Shown piece after piece: positions 6,028 to 12,156 of a stretch of DNA of 13,387 nucleotides; positions within the stretch are counted from its first letter, which is position 1, and every line of letters starts with the position of its first letter. The notes beneath the pieces are model-generated. The model was given only the letters and a program-made list of their open reading frames with translations, was not told where the DNA came from and searched no databases. A program made the position numbers and the translations under genes. Source of the DNA: Verrucomicrobiota bacterium. GTDB taxonomy: Bacteria > Verrucomicrobiota > Verrucomicrobiia > Limisphaerales > JADLHS01. The stretch is from positions 1-13,387 of the forward strand of contig JANYBF010000606.1 in assembly GCA_025360895.1 (NCBI GenBank). Direction: 5' to 3'.

Positions 6028-7431
6028 TCACAAAGAAAGTTTGAACAAGGTAGCGTAGCTGTTGGTGTTCGATATTTTCGTCATTCCATGCAACGCTCCA
6101 TCGCTACCCTGCACCATGCTCGCCGTCGGATTCCGTCCATCGCTTTCCGCGCCGGGAAAATTGTGTAACACGGCAAAACCACTGCCATCGGGATTTAGTT
6201 TGAACGCAGTCCCTCCGCCGTTCCGGCCGTGAAACTCGGTCGTGCCATAAAGCGCGCCATCGCTTCCGAACACCAACCCTGTCGGCCCGCTCCCATCGCC
6301 TTCATCAGAAAACTTTGTCGGTACACCGTTCCGATCGCCGCTTATCATCCCATTTGGATCAGGCTTCGAGCCCAGGGAGCCGCTGAACGCGTGCAAAATC
6401 CGGCAGCTGCTGCCGTCTTTGTTTAGCTTGAACACCGTCCCGGCGTCGTTGGTTCCCCCGTTCTGCGTCGTTCCATAAAGCGCGCCATCGCGACCTTCCA
6501 ACAAGCGTGACCGGGGCATCCGCCCGTCATGCGGTTGGTCCGGGAAGCAGTGTAGTATTTCGTAGCCGCTGCCGTCAGAATTGATTTTGAAAACCGTTCC
6601 GTTATGGCCACCACCGCTGCCGCCGCCATCCGTGGTGCCATAGAGCACTCCGTCACTGGCCGGTAGCAAGCCCGCCATCGGCTTGAACCCATCCGCCTCA
6701 CTGGCAAGAAAACTGTGCAGCACCTTGTAGTCGTTGCCGTCCCGATTTACCTTGAACACCGTCCCGAAGTTCTTGGTTCCACCTTCGAGCGTGGTTCCGT
6801 AAAGCGCGCCATCACGCCCTTCCACCAGTCCAGCCCACGGAGCAATCCCGTCACCGCTGCGGCCCGGGAAACGGTACAGCACGGTGTAATCGCTGCCGTC
6901 CTGGTTCACCTTGAAAACCGTGCCATTGCCAGTCGGGTTCAAAAGGTCATCGGGATGGCCACCCGTCTGCGTTGTCCCATAAAGCACACCATCACTTCCC
7001 TCAACCACGCCTTGCGGCCAACTCCCGTCTTCGCCGTTCGCGTAGCCGGCGAAATCGTGCAGCACCGTGTAGCCGCTGCCGTCCTGGTTCACCTTGAACA
7101 CCACGCCTTCCCCTTTGCTACCACCGTCCCGCAGAGTCCCATATAAATCGCGGTCGCTTCCCTCGATGAGCATGGTTGGATCGCTTCCCAGACCGTCAAA
7201 GTTCTTGATCGCTTGATAACGAGTCTGGGTGCCGGCGTTGGCGCCGGTGGCGGGCACCTGATTCGCCTTGCCGGCTTCCACGGCGTCGGCGCGCGTGATG
7301 GCGGTCTCCCTGGAGGCTTTCGCCTCCGGCTTGCACGCCGACAGGAACAGTCCGGCGGTCAGCAGACAACATAGTTGAAGTGAGTGGTTGGCGGTGGTTT
7401 GAGCAGCGATGCGGGCTTGATTGGTTTTCAT
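6028..7431 (-). CDS. Lipoprotein with seven Gloeo/Verruco (TIGR03803) repeats
   Basis: A 467-residue protein. The N-terminus is a lipoprotein signal: a basic start, a hydrophobic stretch (LQLCCLLTAGLFL) and the lipobox LSAC with C33 as the predicted lipidated residue. A linker of about 38 residues rich in A, G and T follows. Residues about 72-467 hold seven copies of a repeat of roughly 50-60 residues, of the form GTVFKxNxDGSxYxxLHxF...DGxxPxxxLxEGxDGxLYGTTxxGG. This is the TIGR03803 repeat known from Gloeobacter and Verrucomicrobia. Seven copies would fit a closed seven-bladed beta-propeller, though that is inference. The last copy is the most divergent (LHGMTKISN). It is probably anchored in the outer or inner membrane facing outward; no enzymatic residues are recognisable. 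It is transcribed on its own, away from the LOG gene upstream. Confidence 0.85.
   Translation of the reverse strand: MKTNQARIAAQTTANHSLQLCCLLTAGLFLSACKPEAKASRETAITRADAVEAGKANQVPATGANAGTQTRYQAIKNFDGLGSDPTMLIEGSDRDLYGTLRDGGSKGEGVVFKVNQDGSGYTVLHDFAGYANGEDGSWPQGVVEGSDGVLYGTTQTGGHPDDLLNPTGNGTVFKVNQDGSDYTVLYRFPGRSGDGIAPWAGLVEGRDGALYGTTLEGGTKNFGTVFKVNRDGNDYKVLHSFLASEADGFKPMAGLLPASDGVLYGTTDGGGSGGGHNGTVFKINSDGSGYEILHCFPDQPHDGRMPRSRLLEGRDGALYGTTQNGGTNDAGTVFKLNKDGSSCRILHAFSGSLGSKPDPNGMISGDRNGVPTKFSDEGDGSGPTGLVFGSDGALYGTTEFHGRNGGGTAFKLNPDGSGFAVLHNFPGAESDGRNPTASMVQGSDGALHGMTKISNTNSYATLFKLSL
6031..7218 (-). repeat. Seven tandem protein repeats (LYGTT...GTVFK type)
   Basis: Seven units of about 150-210 bp encode the LYGT(T) core, each followed by a GTVFK-like strand and an LH.F-like strand. 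Units differ by insertions, for example the longer fifth-to-sixth spacer with the sequence SKPDPNGMISGD. They are conserved at protein level and less so at DNA level. Confidence 0.75.
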
Positions 7432-7498
7432 GGACGCAATTTAGCCGGGCCGGGGCCGAGGGTGTTAATCGAAAAAAACAAACTGCTCATTCGTCCAA

Positions 7499-7546
7499 CC
7501 GATGATGGCCAGGCTGCACATGGCGGGTCTGGGCCACTGTCATCGG
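7499..7546. promoter_or_regulatory. Large imperfect inverted repeat upstream of the lipoprotein gene
   Basis: CCGATGA (7499-7505) pairs with TCATCGG (7540-7546). Just inside, TGGCCAG (7506-7512) pairs with CTGGGCCA (7529-7536) with one extra base, plus an unpaired CTG. It lies 68-115 bp upstream of the lipoprotein start at 7431 and also beyond the end of the LOG gene. It could be an operator or an RNA hairpin in the leader. The rest of 7432-7721 shows no gene and no convincing promoter. Confidence 0.4.
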
Positions 7547-7721
7547 TGGCGGATTCAACAGCTATTTCAGTGTCTGGTTAAGACTCCAAGTCGGCTGTAA
7601 ATCACCTCATCGGCCACGTTTATTTGAAACTCCCGCTCCTTCCAATCCGCACTTTGGGGGACCACTCCCTTCTTCATCCAACAATAGAAAAAAGGGTCTT
7701 GGCATTGGCTAAACCTACGGT

Positions 7722-8756
7722 TCACAAATTGTTCAACGCATCAATTAACTGGCGTAGCCGGCCATAGTCCCGCCGGTTGAAGCGGAAGGCGATGCGTTGC
7801 AGGTCGAGGCCGTCGTGGTCTTCGCGCTCTTCCGGGGTCGGCTCTATGCGGCTGATTGGCGGGCCGAGGTTGATGTCGGCAAAATCTTCGTTCATCGCCT
7901 CGATCGCGGTGTCCGTCGGCGCGTGATGGAGCCGGATGATGAACCGGTCTTTCACGAATCGGGTTGAGTGGAAGTTGCGATAAAAGCGAGTAATGATTTT
8001 CACCGCCTCATCCGCGTTGTCGGTGATCCGATACAAATTGAGGTCGTCGGACGAGATCAGTTGATCGCGCAGCAGGTGTTCGCGCACCTGTTTGTCCCAG
8101 GTTTTCCAATAGGTGCCGCCGGGTTTGTCCACGAGCACCAAGGGCATGAGCTGGCTCTTACCGGTCTGCATCAAGGTGATGGCTTCATACCCTTCGTCCA
8201 TGGTGCCGAAGCCACCGGGGAATAACACGATGGCGTCCGAATGGCGGATAAAGATGAGTTTGCGAGTGAAGAAGTATTTGAACGTGACGAGCTTTTTGTC
8301 TTCCCGGATGACCGGGTTGGCGCTTTGTTCCCACGGCAGGCGGATGTTGACGCCGAAGCTGTTCTCCGGTCCCGCGCCCTCGTGGCCGGCTTGCATGATG
8401 CCGGGGCCGGCCCCGGTGATGACCATGAAGCCCGCCTTCACGATCTTCTGTCCGAACTCAACCGCCTGCTGATACTCCTGTTTGTTGGGTGCGGTGCGGG
8501 CGGAACCGAAGATGGTCACTTTGCGGGTCTGCGCATACGGCGCGAACAGGCGATAAGCGTAACGGAGTTCCCGGACGGCGGTCTGGATGACCCGCACATC
8601 GCCGGTGTCCGTTACGTCCGTGAGAATTTTCAGGGCATTCTCGATGATGTCGGCCACGGCTTCCTCATTGGCCCCTCCGCCTTTGAAAGCGATGAGTTCC
8701 TGCACGCGGCGGTGCAATTCCGGATCCGCCGGATTTTTTTCAGTTTGTTGATTCAT
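7722..8756 (-). CDS. LOG-family protein (TIGR00730-type nucleotide 5'-monophosphate phosphoribohydrolase)
   Basis: A 344-residue Rossmann-fold protein. Motifs are VTIFGSART (80-88), VITGAGPGIMQAGHEGA (112-128), R165 with K166, and the signature PGGFGTMDE (180-188). The arginine and the glutamate of PGGxGTxxE are the known catalytic residues that split nucleoside 5'-monophosphates into base and ribose 5-phosphate; plant and bacterial LOG enzymes use this to release cytokinins or recycle nucleotides. Extra segments of about 75 residues before and 105 residues after the core make it longer than the usual 180-200 residue LOG and closer to the long bacterial form. The frame is open to 8957, but that part overlaps the glycosyltransferase gene, so the ATG at 8756 is chosen. 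It follows that gene by 92 bp and has no clear Shine-Dalgarno. Probably a cytoplasmic housekeeping enzyme; cytokinin production should not be assumed. Confidence 0.88.
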   Translation of the reverse strand: MNQQTEKNPADPELHRRVQELIAFKGGGANEEAVADIIENALKILTDVTDTGDVRVIQTAVRELRYAYRLFAPYAQTRKVTIFGSARTAPNKQEYQQAVEFGQKIVKAGFMVITGAGPGIMQAGHEGAGPENSFGVNIRLPWEQSANPVIREDKKLVTFKYFFTRKLIFIRHSDAIVLFPGGFGTMDEGYEAITLMQTGKSQLMPLVLVDKPGGTYWKTWDKQVREHLLRDQLISSDDLNLYRITDNADEAVKIITRFYRNFHSTRFVKDRFIIRLHHAPTDTAIEAMNEDFADINLGPPISRIEPTPEEREDHDGLDLQRIAFRFNRRDYGRLRQLIDALNNL

Positions 8757-8794
8757 GGCGTGAGCATAGACGGGTACGGAATACGAATGTAATG

Positions 8795-8843
8795 GGCCCG
8801 GTGGCGGTTTCCAGCGGGAGCGTCCGGAAACGCGAGCCGGGCC
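8795..8843 (-). promoter_or_regulatory. Two-part intercistronic hairpin before the LOG gene
   Basis: The outer stem is GGCCCGG (8795-8801) with CCGGGCC (8837-8843), seven pairs. The inner stem is GCGGTTTCC (8804-8812) with GGAAACGC (8826-8833), eight pairs with one bulged base. A 13-base loop closes it. It fills half of the 92-bp gap and ends 38 bases before the LOG start. No T-run follows on the minus strand, so an mRNA processing or stability element is more likely than a terminator. Confidence 0.5.
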
Positions 8844-8848
8844 GAGGG

Positions 8849-10786
8849 TTATTGCTTGTCCGCATCCGGTTCCTTGGGTGCGACTTTTCCCTTTCCGGAT
8901 TCGCTTTCCGGGGGGGGGGCGATGGGGCCGGGAGGGGTGGTTTTCCAGCGCTCCCAATCCGTCAGAAAAAGTTGTTCCGGAAAGAAACCTTGCGGGGCTT
9001 TGCGCAGGGGGAAGTTTTCCGGGATCCGATTACGCAGCATGCTTTCGAGGATGAAGCTGGCCCAACTGTGTTCGCCGGCGCGCACCCATTGCGAGAGGAA
9101 TCGGTTGTCCATGGTTTGCGGGGTGAGATAGAGGGCGCGCACGGGTTTGAGGAGGTCATGCACCGCGAAGAATTCCGACTCGGCGTTTTGTGCCAGCCAG
9201 ATGCACTGGCGGTTGCCATACCAGGCCATCGCCCACGGAATGTCGCTCATCATCAGTTCGTTCGCTTTCATCCAGTCGCAGGTCTGCTGGATGGCCGGCG
9301 GGTAGTAGGGGGGATACGCGAGCGGAGAGGTTTTGGGTGAAAGAAAGACATAGATCATCGGCAGACAGGCCACCAAAACGAATCCGCCGATGATGAGGTA
9401 ACGCAGTTCGCGAATCGGGAGTGACATCTGATCCAGCAACTGGAAGAACAGTCCCGCCCCGAAAATCAATATCAGCGGCACGCTTAACACCATGAGATTC
9501 TCCCCGTTGACCGTGGGCGTATCTTCTGAAATCTGGGTGTGGCCGAAGGCTTGGACCACGATGAGAACCAGCAGGGTCAGCACGAGGAAATAACGCAGGC
9601 GCCGCAGGGCCGGCCGGCGATAACCCAGCAGTAAACCGGTGAGGAACAAGGCCGATACCCAACTCCCACCGAGTTTGGGCAGGTCATTCTGCAGGATCTC
9701 CCGCGAGTTGCCCGCGAGCTTGAACAAGAACGGCTTCAAGCTTACCACCTTGAGCTTTGGCGCCAGCGACCGCGCCAGTTTGTTTTCTGGGAAGAGCGAC
9801 GAGTTTTCGACCAAGGCATAACCCGCCGTGCCGAAGGGGGTCCGGCTCACGACCAGGTTGCGCGCCACCCACGGCGCAAACACCACGAGAAACACGCCCA
9901 GTGTAATTAGCACCAGCCGGACCCGCCGTAACCCGCAAAACACACCCACATAAATCAATACCGGGATAAGCACCCAGCCAAACGCATAGCGCGTCAACGT
10001 GCCCAAGCCCAATAGCAGACCGGTCGCCCCCGCCAGGCAAAACTGCGCCCGATGGTGCCACACGGGTTCGCGTTGTTCGCTTTCGAGCCAGACCAGGCAC
10101 CAGATCAAAGCCAGGAAGATCAGCAGCAGCAACTGCGTGGACAGGCCCGACACACTGAAGCGCCAGAGCAACTCGCAGCCGAACATCAGCGTGCCCGCCA
10201 GCCACGCCACTTGAGGGTCAAACAACCGCCGGGCGAGAAAAAAAGTGACCACCACGCTCGCCAGCAACAGGGCTTGATTAAACAGCGCGATGAGAAAATC
10301 CGGCTGGTAACGCATGAACTGGCGCGGGGTATCGGCCGTAGGTATGCGCGCAGGGACGCTCCAAAAGGCACCTTGAACGTTCACCGGATACTTGAACGGT
10401 AACAACTTCATTAAACCGGCCAGCACCACGGGATAGAGCGGCGGATTCGCCAGATCGGGATGCAAACCTTCGGGATGCGTGCCCTTGAGTTGAGCCGGAT
10501 CGGCCGCGACTTCCGCCGAGGTATGCCCGTACTTGGCTTGGTTGCGTTGTTTGATCAGGTAAATACTGAACGGCCGAATAAACTGCGTGGTGTAACCCCG
10601 GCCGGCGGCAAGATTGCGGCCCACCTGCGCGGCATCCATCGCCTCTGGATTATTCAGGTTATGGAATGCGCGCCAGTTGTAGCCGACCACCAGAAACAAC
10701 GCGAGCAGGCTCCCCAGGCCAATGCGCCAGCCCCGCCCATTCCACATGGTCTCAAATTTAAAAATAAAACCTTGAAGGGACGCCAT
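8849..10786 (-). CDS. Multi-spanning GT-C-type membrane glycosyltransferase (PMT/ArnT-like)
   Basis: A 645-residue integral membrane protein. An N-terminal helix (about 22-36) is followed by an outer loop with NNPEAMDAAQVGRNLAAGRGY. This is the GT-C hallmark, in which an aspartate (here D51) in the first loop binds the metal or activates the acceptor. Many hydrophobic helices follow (for example LLLASVVVTFFLARRLF, LLLLIFLALIWCLVWL, VLITLGVFLVVFAPWVA, YLIIGGFVLVACLPMIYVF). A C-terminal soluble part of about 120 residues follows, with a Pro/Glu/Lys-rich tail. Such enzymes transfer sugars from polyprenyl-phosphate carriers to lipid, polysaccharide or protein outside the membrane. The ATG at 10786 is chosen because GGAAGG lies nine bases upstream; a TTG at 10792 is too close. 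It starts two bases after the NtrC-type gene, so translation is likely coupled. A C10 run lies near the 3' end. The acceptor is unknown. Confidence 0.82.
   Translation of the reverse strand: MASLQGFIFKFETMWNGRGWRIGLGSLLALFLVVGYNWRAFHNLNNPEAMDAAQVGRNLAAGRGYTTQFIRPFSIYLIKQRNQAKYGHTSAEVAADPAQLKGTHPEGLHPDLANPPLYPVVLAGLMKLLPFKYPVNVQGAFWSVPARIPTADTPRQFMRYQPDFLIALFNQALLLASVVVTFFLARRLFDPQVAWLAGTLMFGCELLWRFSVSGLSTQLLLLIFLALIWCLVWLESEQREPVWHHRAQFCLAGATGLLLGLGTLTRYAFGWVLIPVLIYVGVFCGLRRVRLVLITLGVFLVVFAPWVARNLVVSRTPFGTAGYALVENSSLFPENKLARSLAPKLKVVSLKPFLFKLAGNSREILQNDLPKLGGSWVSALFLTGLLLGYRRPALRRLRYFLVLTLLVLIVVQAFGHTQISEDTPTVNGENLMVLSVPLILIFGAGLFFQLLDQMSLPIRELRYLIIGGFVLVACLPMIYVFLSPKTSPLAYPPYYPPAIQQTCDWMKANELMMSDIPWAMAWYGNRQCIWLAQNAESEFFAVHDLLKPVRALYLTPQTMDNRFLSQWVRAGEHSWASFILESMLRNRIPENFPLRKAPQGFFPEQLFLTDWERWKTTPPGPIAPPPESESGKGKVAPKEPDADKQ
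8910..8919. repeat. Ten-base G/C homopolymer inside the glycosyltransferase gene
   Basis: Ten consecutive G on the plus strand (C10 in the coding sense) encode part of A-P-P-P. Tracts of this length are prone to slipped-strand mispairing. A one-base shift would replace only the last 20 or so residues, all in the polar tail. Confidence 0.8.
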
Positions 10787-10788
10787 AA

Positions 10789-12156
10789 TCAAAATCCTTC
10801 CAGATGATACGTGTGGAGTTTGCGATGAAAGGTGCGGCGCGCCATGCCAATCTTTTTCGCCGCCCGCGTCCGATTGCCGTTCGTTTCCTTCAAGGCCCGA
10901 ATAATCAACTGCTTTTCCGCTTCCTTCACCGTCAAGTCATTCTTGGCCAGCGCGTGACCGGGATCGCCCGCCGCCCCGGTTTCCCCGCGCACAGTGCGCG
11001 GCAGATCGCGGGCGGAAATCCGCTCGCTGCGGCACAGCACCACCGCACTTTCGATGGCTGTACGCAGCTCGCGGACGTTGCCGGGCCAACGATGGTTCAA
11101 CAGCAACTCGAGGGCGTCCGCCGTAAAGTCTTTCACCGGCTTGTGATTCTCCGCCGCGAATTCCCTTAGAAATCCCTGAGCCAGCAACGGGATGTCTCCA
11201 ATTCGTTCGCGCAACGGCGGCAGGTGGATCTCCACCACGCGCAACCGGAACAACAAGTCCTGGCGGAACGTTCCGGCCGCCACGAGCGCGTCCAGATTCT
11301 TGTTCGTGGCCGCGACCAGCCGCACATCGGCGGTCAGTGTCTTGTTGGAACCGACCCGCTCGAAGGTGCGTTCGCCCAGAAACCGGAGCAGCTTGATCTG
11401 GATCGTGGCGTCAATCTCCCCGATTTCATCCAGAAACAACGTCCCGCCCTGCGCCTGCTCGAACCGTCCGATGCGCCGCTCATGGGCGCCGGTGAAGGCA
11501 CCCTTCTCATGGCCGAACAGCTCACTTTCCAGCAATGACGCGGCCAGCGCCGCGCAATGCACCGTCACAAATGGTTGCTTCGCCCGCGGACTAAGTTGAT
11601 GGACGGCCTTGGCCACCAGTTCCTTGCCCGTGCCGCTTTCCCCGAGCAACAGGACCGTGGCCCGGGTGGGCGCGGCTTGCTGCACCACCTCGAAAATTTC
11701 TTTCATCGCCGGTGATTCGCCCACGATGTTTTCCATGCCGAACTTCTCGTCGAGCCGCTGACGTAACGCCACGTTTTCGACTTCCAGTTTTTGCGACCGG
11801 ACCGCCCGGGCAATGCGCATCTCGAGCTCGTCAATTTGCAGCCGGCCCTTGGCGACGTAATCGTCCGCCCCGCGTTTCATGGCGTCCACGGCGAGTTCCT
11901 CCGAACCGTAGGCGGTCATCAGAATGCAGATCGGCGGTTTCGTCAGTGACTTTGCGCGCCCAATGAGCTTCATGCCGTCCTCGTTCGGCATCTGAAAATC
12001 CGTGAGCATCACATCGAAACTTTCGCGTTCGAGCAATTCCATCGCGGCTTTCGCATCCTCGGCCAGATAAACGTCGAAACGATCTTCAAGGGCCGCGCGC
12101 AGTCCTTCGCGGGTGGGCTTTTCGTCGTCCACGATGAGCAAAGTCGGTTTTGTCAT
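10789..12156 (-). CDS. Sigma-54-dependent response regulator (NtrC family)
   Basis: A 455-residue activator with three domains. The receiver (1-118) has D10, D11, phosphoacceptor D53 (LTDFQMP), T81 and K103; the K is followed by G instead of the usual P. The AAA+ domain (about 143-375) has Walker A GESGTGKE (172-179), the sigma-54 contact loop GAFTGA (219-224), Walker B GGTLFLDE (237-244) and the DLLFRLRVVEIHLPPLRER segment with the arginine finger region. A Fis-type helix-turn-helix ends the protein (NRTRAAKKIGMARRTFHRK). It should open sigma-54 promoters when phosphorylated. Its ATG overlaps the kinase stop codon as ATGA, with GAGG ten bases upstream, so the kinase is its cognate partner. 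It reads on into the glycosyltransferase gene. The target promoters are unknown; the one at 3277 is a candidate. Confidence 0.95.
   Translation of the reverse strand: MTKPTLLIVDDEKPTREGLRAALEDRFDVYLAEDAKAAMELLERESFDVMLTDFQMPNEDGMKLIGRAKSLTKPPICILMTAYGSEELAVDAMKRGADDYVAKGRLQIDELEMRIARAVRSQKLEVENVALRQRLDEKFGMENIVGESPAMKEIFEVVQQAAPTRATVLLLGESGTGKELVAKAVHQLSPRAKQPFVTVHCAALAASLLESELFGHEKGAFTGAHERRIGRFEQAQGGTLFLDEIGEIDATIQIKLLRFLGERTFERVGSNKTLTADVRLVAATNKNLDALVAAGTFRQDLLFRLRVVEIHLPPLRERIGDIPLLAQGFLREFAAENHKPVKDFTADALELLLNHRWPGNVRELRTAIESAVVLCRSERISARDLPRTVRGETGAAGDPGHALAKNDLTVKEAEKQLIIRALKETNGNRTRAAKKIGMARRTFHRKLHTYHLEGF
10796..10801 (-). promoter_or_regulatory. Shine-Dalgarno GGAAGG within the end of the NtrC-type gene
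   Basis: Read on the minus strand, GGAAGG lies nine bases before the glycosyltransferase ATG at 10786 and inside the last codons of the regulator. It favours this ATG over the TTG at 10792, only three bases away. Confidence 0.55.

Noticed and set aside
6028..7431. Regular repeats considered as a CRISPR array or DNA satellite
   Set aside because: Units are 150-210 bp long, in frame, and conserved as protein; they are coding repeats.
8757..8957. N-terminal extension of the LOG protein
   Set aside because: It overlaps the end of the glycosyltransferase gene and the two-part hairpin, and is proline/arginine-rich without LOG similarity.
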